A stretch of DNA of 15,935 nt, from NCBI GenBank assembly GCA_964564785.1, contig CAZMCT010000094.1, positions 1-15,935 of the forward strand. Direction: 5' to 3'. Source of the DNA: CAZMCT01 sp964564785. Lineage in GTDB: Bacteria; Planctomycetota; Phycisphaerae; UBA1845; Fen-1342. Numbering within the stretch: the first letter of the stretch is position 1; each line of letters starts with the position of its first letter. Shown here one piece after another: positions 7,957 through 15,154 of the stretch. Made by a program: the position numbers and the translations under genes. Under the pieces are notes generated by a model. It ran no database searches and was not told where the DNA came from. It saw nothing but the letters and a program-made list of their open reading frames with translations.

Positions 7957-8098
7957 ACTATTTGGGATCGATTTCGGTCCGATGGAGCACCCCATCGCTT
8001 GGTTTCGGCCTAGCCGGGAGCGGTTACGTCCGCAATTGTAGCGACTCCTGGCCCGCTGGGCAAACGTATTCCGGAACCGATCACGAAGACCGATAATG
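7957..8098 (-). promoter_or_regulatory. Divergent control region with a second cluster of the 13-bp motif
   Basis: Plus-strand copies are TGGGATCGATTTC (7963-7975), CGGGAGCGGTTAC (8015-8027), CGGAACCGATCAC (8072-8084) and a weaker GAAGACCGATAAT (8086-8098). All are oriented as at 1714-1891. The copy at 7963 directly abuts a -10-like AATAGT on the minus strand (7957-7962), 22 bases before the giant gene's start. A protein bound there could control that gene. The other copies lie between it and the divergent lipoprotein gene at 8206. Promoter and operator roles are inferred. Confidence 0.5.
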
Positions 8099-8152
8099 AC
8101 TTAGCCCCAGCGTCGGACGACCGCTCGTCTTTCCCATTGCTCGGGCTGCGGG

Positions 8153-8158
8153 TATAGT
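8153..8158 (+). promoter_or_regulatory. -10-like box for the lipoprotein/toroid operon
   Basis: TATAGT, preceded by TGCGGG, lies 47 bases before the ATG at 8206. A weak TTTCCC (8130-8135) is 17 bases upstream. A similar context, TGCGGGG then TATAAT, precedes the kinase gene at 11478. The call rests on the -10 box alone. Confidence 0.4.
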
Positions 8159-8205
8159 CCTCGCCGGTCGGTCACCCCGGCCGCGCTTCGCTTCGGAGGT
8201 CTCAA

Positions 8206-9027
8206 ATGCCAGACTCGCTTCGAGTCGCTGCGCTTCTCGGGTTCCTCGCGGTTCCCCTTGCCGGCTGCCGCACGGCCGAACCCGGCGCGTGCGCTCGTGC
8301 GACCGCAGCGGGCTGCCAGGCCGCTGCGAGCGGGCCGGCGACGGCACCTTCGACGCAGCCCACCGCCGCAGGGGGCCAGGGGAGGCCCGAGGACCGGGCC
8401 CGCAAGGACCGCGAGCGGCAGCGGAAGCTCGACCGACTGATTCGCAACCGCGAAGTGGCCCAGCTCAATCTGGCGAAGGCCCAAACGAACCTAGAGCACG
8501 GCGAGCTGCGGCAGCGCGACGCACTGGCGTCCGCCGAGCGCGAGTTCGAGCTGAGCAAGCGCAAGCTGCAAATCTTCCAGAAGTTCGAACGGCCCCATCG
8601 CATCGCTCGTGCCGAGCTCGAGCTGCGTGGGGTGGCCGACAGCGTGCGTGAGGCGGAAGAAGAGCTGGCCCAGCTCGAGCTGATGTACAAGGACGAGCAG
8701 TTTGCGGACCAAACCAAGGAAATCGTGTTGGAGCGCGCCCGGCGCCGGCTGGAGCGCTCGCGGCGTGACCTCGAGCTGCGGCGCGAGGAGTTTGAACGTC
8801 TCAAAGAGATCACGCTGCCGCTGGAGGAACTGGAGCTCGAGCACGCCGCGGAGCAGAAAAAACGCGCCGTGCTTCAGACACAGCGCGACAACGAAGCCGG
8901 GATCATTGACCGCCAGGTCGCGCTGCTGAACGCGGACGCCGAAATCCTGCGGATCGAGCAGGAAATCGAGGAGCTGGAGGAAGAGCACGACGAGGCGGCC
9001 CGCACTTCCGCCGGCGGCACGCCATGA
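8206..9027 (+). CDS. Coiled-coil lipoprotein (membrane-fusion-protein-like hairpin, no other domain)
   Basis: The product has 273 residues. GGAGG (8195-8199) sits six bases before the ATG. The signal peptide ends in a lipobox (PLAGC, Cys21). An Ala/Thr/Pro-rich linker to about residue 60 holds two more cysteines (29 and 37). From about 61 to 265 the sequence is almost wholly charged heptad-like helix, rich in Arg, Glu, Leu and Gln, with a phrase IFQKFERPHRIARAELEL in the first half. That phrase recalls the alpha-helical hairpin of HlyD-type periplasmic adaptor proteins, but no lipoyl/barrel domain is present. A lipid-anchored periplasmic coiled coil, perhaps a spacer or scaffold, is the safest reading. 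Its stop codon overlaps the next start as ATGA (9024-9027), so the two proteins are probably made together and may form a complex. Confidence 0.88.
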   Translation: MPDSLRVAALLGFLAVPLAGCRTAEPGACARATAAGCQAAASGPATAPSTQPTAAGGQGRPEDRARKDRERQRKLDRLIRNREVAQLNLAKAQTNLEHGELRQRDALASAEREFELSKRKLQIFQKFERPHRIARAELELRGVADSVREAEEELAQLELMYKDEQFADQTKEIVLERARRRLERSRRDLELRREEFERLKEITLPLEELELEHAAEQKKRAVLQTQRDNEAGIIDRQVALLNADAEILRIEQEIEELEEEHDEAARTSAGGTP

Positions 9028-10205
9028 GCCGCCGGATCGTCGTGTCGCTCACGCTCGCAGTCGCGGGCGTGGTATTGCCCGTGGACGCGGCCGCCGGCGA
9101 GCCGCTCAAGCCGGAGGATGTGACGCCCGAGACGGCCCGCCGAGCGCTGGCGCGCGCCGTCGGCTACCTCGTAGCCAGCCAGAACGCCGACGGTTCGTGG
9201 GGCGGCGCGTGGGATTCGCTGACGACGTGGAGCGGCGAGACGTGGTCGAATCCCGAGTCCCATCGCGCCTGGCGCGTGGCCACGACCGGCTTGGCTTGCC
9301 TCGCGTTGCTGGAAGCCGGCGACGACGAGGCGACGCGCTCCGCCGTCGATCGCGCTCTGACTTACCTTGCGGCGAATGTCGACGTGCGCCGGCCGAGCGA
9401 GTGGGACACGATGGGGTGCTGGGCTTGGATCTACGGCTTGCAGGCGCTCGCGCGGGCATTGGGCGAGCCGCGCCTCGCGTCCCGTGACGCCGAGCTGCGG
9501 ACCGCGGCCGAAACCTGCCTCCGCCAGCTTGCCTATCACCAGTCGCTCAGCGGGGGTTGGGGCTACCTCGAGTTCAGCGCGCCGCGTACGGCCCGACCGC
9601 AGTGGGCGACGAGCTTCACGACGGCGGCCGGCATCATCGCGCTGGTCGAGGTTCGGCAGCGCGGCGTGCCTGTGGACGACGCGCTGCTGGCGCGAGCGGT
9701 GCGCGCCGTGAAGCGTTGTCGGCTGCCGGATGGGGCGTACACCTACTCGATCCAGGCGATCCCGCATCCGCGGCTCATCGGGTCCGTCGATCGATTCAAG
9801 GGTTCGCTCGCCCGCATTCAGTCGTGCAATGTCGCGCTCCGGTTGGGGGGTGAGACTGTGAACGATGAGCAGCTCAGAGCCGGGCTCGACCAGTTCTTTC
9901 GCGAGCACCGGTTTCTCGACCTCGCATTGCACAAGCCGATCCCGCACGAAGCGTTCTATCAAAACTCCGGCTACTTTTACTTATTCGGACACTATTACGC
10001 CGCCCGGGCGATCGAGCTTCTGCCGCCGGATCAACAGGCGGCGTGGTGGCCGCAATTTCAGTTCGAGATCATGAAGCTCCAGCAGGCGGACGGCTCGGTC
10101 TGGGACTACGACCATCACGCCTACGACCGGGGCTACGGGACCGCTTACGCAGTGATGGCCCTGCATCGCTCCGTTGGCAGCCTGCGGAAAAACGGGACCC
10201 CTTGA
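9024..10205 (+). CDS. Secreted alpha/alpha-toroid protein (prenyltransferase/squalene-oxidase repeat type)
   Basis: The product has 393 residues. The start overlaps the upstream stop (ATGA), which points to translational coupling. A signal peptide is visible (residues 1 to about 25, ending DAAAG). The body is helical with repeats that match terpene-cyclase-like toroids: QNADGSWG (53-60), a second phrase LSGGWGY, a third LPDGAYTY, and near the C-terminus LQQADGSVWDYDHH followed by YGTAYAVMAL. These are QW-like turns of the alpha6/alpha6 barrel. I see no DxDD or DDxxD acid motif of active squalene/hopene cyclases, and the protein is exported, so cyclisation of a lipid is not supported. Secreted proteins of this fold are common in planctomycetes, and their role is unknown. 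The partner lipoprotein may tether it to the envelope. Confidence 0.88.
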   Translation: MSRRIVVSLTLAVAGVVLPVDAAAGEPLKPEDVTPETARRALARAVGYLVASQNADGSWGGAWDSLTTWSGETWSNPESHRAWRVATTGLACLALLEAGDDEATRSAVDRALTYLAANVDVRRPSEWDTMGCWAWIYGLQALARALGEPRLASRDAELRTAAETCLRQLAYHQSLSGGWGYLEFSAPRTARPQWATSFTTAAGIIALVEVRQRGVPVDDALLARAVRAVKRCRLPDGAYTYSIQAIPHPRLIGSVDRFKGSLARIQSCNVALRLGGETVNDEQLRAGLDQFFREHRFLDLALHKPIPHEAFYQNSGYFYLFGHYYAARAIELLPPDQQAAWWPQFQFEIMKLQQADGSVWDYDHHAYDRGYGTAYAVMALHRSVGSLRKNGTP

Positions 10206-10289
10206 GGGCGGGCCAGGACCCGCGGGAGCGGGGGATCGACCTAACGCTACCGTGAAGGCGGATTGGCGCGTAGCGAGCCCCTTTTGCAA

Positions 10290-10335
10290 CTGGCTGTCAG
10301 CATCGCCAGCGCGCCGTGACTCGGAGCGGCTTTTT
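10290..10335 (+). terminator. Weak terminator candidate after the toroid gene
   Basis: A CTGGC/GCCAG stem (10290-10294 with 10305-10309) is followed by GCCG/CGGC (10313-10316 with 10327-10330) and then TTTTT (10331-10335). The stems are short, so termination is plausible but not certain. The site is about 85 bases past the toroid stop codon. Confidence 0.35.
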
Positions 10336-10505
10336 ATGAAAGGTTGGTGACCCGCCGGCTGTGATGGCGCTTCTATCCCATTTTATCTCAAAAAGCGGTT
10401 TCGGACGCTACATTCCAGAAAGTCTGGGAAGTTCAACACGGAGCGCTGGTTTATCGGGCACAAATGTCAAGGTGCCGCATGAAGGGGCCCTTCGGCGTGG
10501 CGCGC

Positions 10506-10532
10506 CGTCCGGCTCCAGTTTGGAGCCGGACG
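10506..10532 (+). other. Perfect 11-bp hairpin in the leader of the 3D-domain gene
   Basis: CGTCCGGCTCC and GGAGCCGGACG are perfect complements around a 5-base AGTTT loop. The hairpin ends 93 bases before the start codon. No T-tract follows, so it is not a standard terminator; it may be an RNA leader structure or a protein-binding inverted repeat. Confidence 0.55.
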
Positions 10533-10566
10533 CATCCGTGAATACAATGGGCAGCCTTCGGAAACC

Positions 10567-10597
10567 CCCACACCGGCATCGGGCGTTGAGGTGTGGG
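10567..10597 (+). other. Second hairpin just upstream of the ribosome binding site
   Basis: CCCACACC (10567-10574) and GGTGTGGG (10590-10597) pair perfectly around a 15-base loop. The stem ends 18 bases before the GGAG at 10616-10619. It could affect translation or transcript stability; the role is inferred. Confidence 0.4.
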
Positions 10598-10625
10598 TAT
10601 CTTGGACCTGGGAACGGAGAACAGG

Positions 10626-11249
10626 ATGAGTTCAGTCCTCCAGGCCCTGGTCGGGCTGGTTGGTCTGTTGTGTAGCGCGGTGCTCACCCTCGGACTGGTG
10701 AGCGACCATGAGACGGCAGCGGATGTCCGCACGTTGATCCTTGCCCGCCTGGATTCTGCCGACGGTGCCCACAGCACCCCGTCGGATGAGGGTTCAGCGA
10801 TGGATAACTCGGCGGACGAAATGGACTTCGACGCGATTGGCTTCGACCCGGAAGTGGCCGACGAGCCCTTGTCGGTGAGCCGCCCCGACGAGTTCGAGCG
10901 GAGCAAGCGGCCGGTGGCCCAGAAACGCGCCACGGGCCGATCCCCCAAGACGTATCACCGGACCCTGCGTGTGACAGCTTATTGTGACCGCGGCACAACG
11001 GCGTCGGGTGTCCAGTCCGGCGTCGGCCAGTGTGCCGCCCCGGCGGACATTCCTTTCGGCTCCAAGATTTACATCCCTGCACTCGGCCGCACGTTCGTGG
11101 TTACCGACCGGACGCATCGCCGGTTTCGCCACAACACGGTCGACATCTTCATGCCGACCGAGTGGAGCTGCCGCCAGTTCGGTCGCAGTTACCTCAAGTG
11201 CGAGATCACCCTCCCTGAACGGCCGATGAAGTACGGCGGGGGGTCCTGA
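10626..11249 (+). CDS. Membrane-anchored 3D-domain protein (probable peptidoglycan-acting enzyme)
   Basis: The product has 207 residues. I choose ATG 10626 because GGAG (10616-10619) lies six bases upstream. A GTG at 10593 would add 11 residues and falls inside the second leader hairpin. Residues about 5-26 are hydrophobic (VLQALVGLVGLLCSAVLTLG), either an uncleaved anchor or a signal. A low-complexity acidic region follows. From about residue 110 to the end is a 3D domain (named for three aspartates): RVTAYCDRGTTASGV, then CAAPADIPFGSKIYIPALG, then VVTDRTHRRFRHNTVDIFMPT, and a closing QFGRSYLKCEI. The Tyr-Cys, Gly-Ser-Lys-Ile-Tyr-Ile-Pro, Thr-Asp and Val-Asp-Ile positions match the family. 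This domain forms the double-psi barrel shared with MltA-type lytic transglycosylases, so cleavage of cell-wall glycan is the likely role. Activity is not proven. Confidence 0.88.
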   Translation: MSSVLQALVGLVGLLCSAVLTLGLVSDHETAADVRTLILARLDSADGAHSTPSDEGSAMDNSADEMDFDAIGFDPEVADEPLSVSRPDEFERSKRPVAQKRATGRSPKTYHRTLRVTAYCDRGTTASGVQSGVGQCAAPADIPFGSKIYIPALGRTFVVTDRTHRRFRHNTVDIFMPTEWSCRQFGRSYLKCEITLPERPMKYGGGS

Positions 11250-11251
11250 GG

Positions 11252-11275
11252 CGAGGGATCGAGGGATCGAGCGAT
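11252..11275 (+). repeat. Three tandem 8-bp repeats after the 3D-domain gene
   Basis: CGAGGGAT (11252-11259), CGAGGGAT (11260-11267) and CGAGCGAT (11268-11275) follow each other directly, starting three bases after the TGA stop. It may be a slipped-strand expansion or a binding site; no function is evident. Confidence 0.7.
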
Positions 11276-11330
11276 TCGGGGGGCGGAGGGGGCAACGCAG
11301 CAACCTGTCTTCGCCGCGGCGCGGCCGCTT

Positions 11331-11349
11331 TGGCGGACGTCAGCCGCCA
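11331..11349 (+). terminator. Short hairpin downstream of the 3D-domain gene
   Basis: TGGCGG (11331-11336) and CCGCCA (11344-11349) form a 6-bp stem with a 7-base loop, about 80 bases past the stop codon. No T-tract follows. It is only a weak candidate for a transcript end. Confidence 0.2.
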
Positions 11350-11477
11350 TCGTCGGCGCGGTCGCGTTGGAAGGGGCGGCGGATGAGGCCGAGGCCGAGT
11401 TGATTCGGCGGTCTGCCGAGAGATAGCGACAGGGGGCGGATTGCGTCGAAGGTGGCCGCGCTCCCTGGCGTGCGGGG

Positions 11478-11483
11478 TATAAT
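11478..11483 (+). promoter_or_regulatory. Consensus -10 box for the kinase gene
   Basis: TATAAT, preceded by TGCGGGG, lies 43 bases before the ATG at 11527. No TTGACA-like -35 is seen at 17 bases. Transcription from here would begin about 11490, downstream of the in-frame ATG at 11482, and so supports 11527 as the true start. Confidence 0.5.
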
Positions 11484-11526
11484 GCCGGGGCGAACCGGCC
11501 GCGGGGGTGCCGGCGACGGTGCACGG

Positions 11527-13980
11527 ATGCCCAGTCGAGCCGCCCAAGCGTGTCCCCAGTATAGAACCACGGCCGCCCTCGCTGACGGCGAGCTGTCGGG
11601 GCCGGATCGACAGCAGGCCGAACGTCACCTGGAGCAATGTGCGAGCTGCCGTACGGCTTTCCGCCAACGGGTTGGACAGCGCTTCCCGCGGTTCCGGAAT
11701 TACACGATTCTGTCGGAGCTGGGGCGGGGCGGGTTCGGGGTGGTGTACAAGGCGGTCCACCATGGCAAGCAGCGCTCGGAAGCGCTGAAGGTCCTGTTCG
11801 GCAAGACTGCGCAGCGCACGGCGTATTTTGAGAATGAGGTGCGTCTGGTCGCGGGCCTGCGGCACCCGAACATCGCGACGTTGTACGAAGCGAGCCTCCG
11901 CACCGCACCGCTGTTCTACACGATGGAATTCGTGGAGGGTGAGCAGCTCGACGCGTACCTCCGCTCGCACGAGGTCTCGCTCGAGGAACGCATCGAACTC
12001 ATCAAGACGGTCGCGACGGCGATCGGCTACGCCCACTCCCAGGGCGTGGTTCACCGGGATCTCAAGCCGCAGAACATTCTGATCGACGCGCACGGACAGC
12101 CGCGCATCGTGGATTTCGGCATCGCCAAGCGGCTCGGACTGGACCCATCCGGCGGCGACGCGTCGGGAGCGGCCGGTGAGGGACCGCTGGGGACCTACGG
12201 CTACATCGCTCCCGAGCAACTTGCGGGCGAACGGGTCGACGCGCGGGCCGACATTTACGCGCTTGGCGCGCTGCTCTTTCACGTGGTGACCGGTCAGCCG
12301 GCCCGCTTCGCCCCCGATCCGGCGCGGCTGCTCGAAGTACTCTCCGAACGCAAGGTAAGCCGCGCGGCCGACCTCGCGGCGATCATCGGGTGCTGCGTGA
12401 ACCCGGTGCGCGAGAACCGCTACCCCACATGCGCCGCGTTCGTGGCAGACCTGGACCGCTATCTTGCGGGTCGGCCGATCAGCGTTCTTGCGAACGCACC
12501 GCCTGGCTACCGTCTGAGCCGCGTCGCGGCGCTGGTCTTCCGGTATCACCCCTGGACGGTGCAGTGGGTCGCGGCGCTGTGCGTGATGTCCGTGCTCATT
12601 GGCGCGTTCTGGACGGCAGCCGCCCACTGGCGGCAGCTCGGCGACCCCGGGCAACAGGTGGTACTTGTCACCGTCACGCCCCAAACCCTGGCGGCGATGC
12701 GCCGCGGCGAAATCGGCGCTGACCTGCCCGGCTTCGACCCGGACGACCGGCGCTCGTATCGATTGCTCTACGGCCAGACGATTGACCGGCTCGCGGCCGC
12801 CGGGCCGAGCGTCATCGTCTGGGATTACTACTTTCCTGAGTGCCGCCCGGAATACGACGAGGCGTTTGTGACGGCCATCCGCGCGGCCGGCGTGCCGGTG
12901 GTGATCGGCGACCTGAACCCGGACGTGAACGCGCAGCCCCGGACCTGCCCGGAGATTCTGGCGGCGGTGCACGCCTGGGGCACGCTGGTCGGAACGCGCC
13001 CGGGTTCGACCCGCGGGGCGGTATTTCTTCCGCTGGCCATTCAGCGCGGGCTGAACGATCCGATTCCGGCGCTGTGTCTGGCCGCGTACGCCGCTGCCCG
13101 ACATCCCGACTGCGTGCTGGACACGCGGATCGAGGGCGAGCGACTGCGGCTGTACTACCGCAAGCGGCAGCCGGCGGAAAACGAGTACGCCTGGCTCGCA
13201 CAGCACGACGAGCTTCCGGTTTTCGATCCGCAGCATGCGCCGGCTCCCGCGGGCTACCTGAGCGCGGGCGATCGGGCGTACTTCGGGCGCTTCGACATGC
13301 GGGAACTGCCGCAGTGGCTGACTGAAGCGGTGCCGCTGGAGCGGGTCCTCACGGGCTCCAGCGACGATTTGCGGAAGATTGTCGGCGGGCGGGCGGTGCT
13401 GATCGGCCAGACGGTGCCGCCGGCGGACGTGTACGAGTACCGGCCGGGGCAGCAGGTGTTCGGCTGCCAGATTCACGCGCTCGCGCTCAACGACCTGCTG
13501 GCGGGCGCACAGTCACATCGGTTCAGCCGGTTCGACTTGTCGTTGCGCGTGGGAGTGTGGTGCGTAGTGGCGGTGCTGGTCGTGAACCTGCTGCCGGTTC
13601 AGGCGTCGTGGTCGGCACAGCGCGCCATCGTGGTGGCGCTGGGCAGCCTGATCCTGGCGGTGCTGGGCGCCTCGTGGGCCAGCGACCGGCTGGCGGGGCG
13701 GTGGCTCGGCGAGGTCGCGGTGGCGGCCTGTGCGCTCGTTGGAGGCGGCGCGGTGGCGCTGGCCATTCGGCTGGTGCATCAGCGGCAATTGCGGCTGGCA
13801 CCGGCCGAGATCTGGCCCGCGAGCGCGACGACGGCTTCGACGACGCTGGTCGCGCCGGGGAGTCCCAGGGAGTCTTCCGAGCACAGACGATCGTCCGACT
13901 CAGAAGCGCAAGCGAAGGTAGCTGGTATCCCACCCCTTGCGGTCCGTCCCGAGTCGCCTTCCTCAGACGAGCCCGGATGA
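11527..13980 (+). CDS. Zinc-finger/serine-threonine kinase/CHASE2 transmembrane receptor
   Basis: The product has 817 residues. In-frame GTG 11452 and ATG 11482 are rejected because a TATAAT at 11478 would start the RNA after them. Order of domains: an anti-sigma-factor-like zinc finger (Cys9, His34, Cys38, Cys41); a Hanks-type kinase (about 57-310) with GRGGFG (66-71), Lys88, HRDLKPQN (176-183), DFG (196-198) and APE (228-230), so probably active; a transmembrane helix (about 344-364); a CHASE2-like extracellular sensor (about 379-658, beginning VVLVTVTPQTL and with SVIVWDYYFPE); three more membrane helices (about 673-695, 700-722, 726-752); and a cytoplasmic tail. CHASE2 is normally found N-terminal to its effector, with one helix before and three after it; here the kinase precedes the sensor. 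It probably senses an external signal and phosphorylates cytoplasmic proteins. The ligand is unknown. Confidence 0.9.
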   Translation: MPSRAAQACPQYRTTAALADGELSGPDRQQAERHLEQCASCRTAFRQRVGQRFPRFRNYTILSELGRGGFGVVYKAVHHGKQRSEALKVLFGKTAQRTAYFENEVRLVAGLRHPNIATLYEASLRTAPLFYTMEFVEGEQLDAYLRSHEVSLEERIELIKTVATAIGYAHSQGVVHRDLKPQNILIDAHGQPRIVDFGIAKRLGLDPSGGDASGAAGEGPLGTYGYIAPEQLAGERVDARADIYALGALLFHVVTGQPARFAPDPARLLEVLSERKVSRAADLAAIIGCCVNPVRENRYPTCAAFVADLDRYLAGRPISVLANAPPGYRLSRVAALVFRYHPWTVQWVAALCVMSVLIGAFWTAAAHWRQLGDPGQQVVLVTVTPQTLAAMRRGEIGADLPGFDPDDRRSYRLLYGQTIDRLAAAGPSVIVWDYYFPECRPEYDEAFVTAIRAAGVPVVIGDLNPDVNAQPRTCPEILAAVHAWGTLVGTRPGSTRGAVFLPLAIQRGLNDPIPALCLAAYAAARHPDCVLDTRIEGERLRLYYRKRQPAENEYAWLAQHDELPVFDPQHAPAPAGYLSAGDRAYFGRFDMRELPQWLTEAVPLERVLTGSSDDLRKIVGGRAVLIGQTVPPADVYEYRPGQQVFGCQIHALALNDLLAGAQSHRFSRFDLSLRVGVWCVVAVLVVNLLPVQASWSAQRAIVVALGSLILAVLGASWASDRLAGRWLGEVAVAACALVGGGAVALAIRLVHQRQLRLAPAEIWPASATTASTTLVAPGSPRESSEHRRSSDSEAQAKVAGIPPLAVRPESPSSDEPG

Positions 13981-14148
13981 GGCGGACCGAGAAGTCCGAG
14001 GACACAAACTGGTCGCATGCGAGCTGCGCCGGGGAAGGACACGGCATCGCGCGTTGCCGGCTGGCGCCGACGCGCGCGGCGGGAGGCACGCCGTGGCCGA
14101 GAATACGTTCGACTCGCGATTTCGGACGTGCGTACCCTACGGGTGCCA

Positions 14149-14154
14149 TATTCT
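14149..14154 (+). promoter_or_regulatory. -10-like box for the PEP-CTERM gene
   Basis: TATTCT lies 41 bases before the ATG at 14196 and is followed by TGCGGGG. There is no clear -35. The distance to the start codon is close to that at 8153 and 11478. Confidence 0.3.
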
Positions 14155-14195
14155 GCGGGGTGTAGCGGGCATTTCGGCACGCCGGAGGACGGGCG

Positions 14196-15089
14196 ATGAG
14201 CGCAAGTCGAGCTGTGAAAGCAGGTAAGATGCTGCTGCGGGCGGCAGCACTGCTAGGGCTGAGTCTGGGCGGCCCCGGCCTGGGCGGCAATTCGTGGCTC
14301 CCGGCGGCCGCGGCCGACGTGCGGGTGTTCGTGACCAGCTCGGCCGACGGGTACGGGCTGGACCTGCTGGGGCCGCAGGGCGACGGAACGGGGACCGACC
14401 CAGCCCACGAGAACTGGCCGATCGACCCCTTCCGGCCGACGTATAGCACGGTCGACATCGACGGCGATCATTACGGATACGACTACTACTACGGTTATTA
14501 CCGGGCCGCCGCGTATCCGCCCATCGACGCGCCGTCGGGCACGCCGGATGACCCGATCCTGATCGACGTCGCGACGGGGGAGATCGGCTACATGTGGTTC
14601 CAGTTCCGTGCGGAACCGCGTTACTCGCAGGTGAACGGGTTCATCTGCTCGGTTCGACTGGCCGACGGCGACCCGGCCGAGGACCTCGCGCTGACATACT
14701 ACGTCCAAAACGATAGTTTTGACAGCGGACTAAAACGCTTCGACGGTCTGGCCCTTCCGCCCGAGTACGAGAACTGGCACGCGAATCCCTTCTGGACCGA
14801 TCAACTGATCTCGCGCAGCATCCACAACGGTTTCGCAGATGACCCCGTCATGATGTTCGACAGTCAGGCCATCGATGTTCCGCAGCAGCGCGCGACGGGA
14901 GTCGCGCTGCTCGGGGCACTCGGGGGCGCGCCGGGCAACGCAGTCTACGAATTCCAGATCGACTACATAGATTACAGCACAGGTGGGCCCCCTGAGCTGG
15001 GCGAAAGCTGCTATTTCCGTTTGATTCCGGAGCCGGGAGCCGCCACGTTGCTCTCCTTGGCAATGGTCTTGCGCCGGCGCCGGCGCTGA
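14196..15089 (+). CDS. Secreted PEP-CTERM protein, Tyr-rich
   Basis: The product has 297 residues. GGAGG (14184-14188) lies seven bases before the ATG. A long signal peptide ends near AAAA/DVRV (residue 40). Residues about 93-107 are rich in Tyr and Gly (HYGYDYYYGYY). The rest is beta-rich, with no domain I recognise. The C-terminus ends in a PEP-CTERM-type signal: IPEPGAATLLSLAMVL then five arginines (277-297), with Pro-Glu-Pro at 278-280. In bacteria with an exosortase, such tails direct cleavage and surface or matrix attachment. The hydrophobic part here is short (about 12 residues). No exosortase is encoded in the window. The gene starts 216 bases after the kinase stop and has its own promoter candidate, so it need not be in that operon. 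Confidence 0.88.
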   Translation: MSASRAVKAGKMLLRAAALLGLSLGGPGLGGNSWLPAAAADVRVFVTSSADGYGLDLLGPQGDGTGTDPAHENWPIDPFRPTYSTVDIDGDHYGYDYYYGYYRAAAYPPIDAPSGTPDDPILIDVATGEIGYMWFQFRAEPRYSQVNGFICSVRLADGDPAEDLALTYYVQNDSFDSGLKRFDGLALPPEYENWHANPFWTDQLISRSIHNGFADDPVMMFDSQAIDVPQQRATGVALLGALGGAPGNAVYEFQIDYIDYSTGGPPELGESCYFRLIPEPGAATLLSLAMVLRRRRR

Positions 15090-15154
15090 AAACGTCTATC
15101 GGGTCGTCTCGAACACAGTCGCAACGAAGTACCGCGCTCTGAGGGAGGCAAATC

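Larger units (their letters stand above)
10206..10625. other. Non-coding gap between toroid and 3D-domain genes
   Basis: About 420 bases with no convincing gene. The first part holds a weak terminator candidate (10290-10335). The second part (10331-10460) is relatively AT-rich and may contain the promoter of the next gene, although I see no clear -35/-10 pair. Two hairpins (10506-10532 and 10567-10597) precede the ribosome binding site at 10616-10619. Short open frames here lack signals or recognisable sequence. Confidence 0.5.

Noticed and set aside
8874..9962. Open frame of 362 codons on the minus strand across the lipoprotein/toroid junction
   Set aside because: No plausible start signal or domain; it overlaps two well-supported plus-strand genes.
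10361..10675. Short plus-strand frame of 104 codons in the gap before the 3D-domain gene
   Set aside because: It has no ribosome binding site, runs through two hairpins and overlaps the start of the 3D gene in another frame.
11253..11280. GATCGAGCGATTCGG after the 3D-domain gene as a further copy of the 13-bp motif
   Set aside because: Only the central AGCGATT matches; the flanks do not. It is better described as part of the 8-bp tandem repeat.
11206..13476. Open frame of 756 codons on the minus strand opposite the kinase gene
   Set aside because: It lacks recognisable domains, is Arg/His/Pro-rich as expected of a GC-rich shadow, and the plus-strand frame encodes a clear kinase with all motifs.
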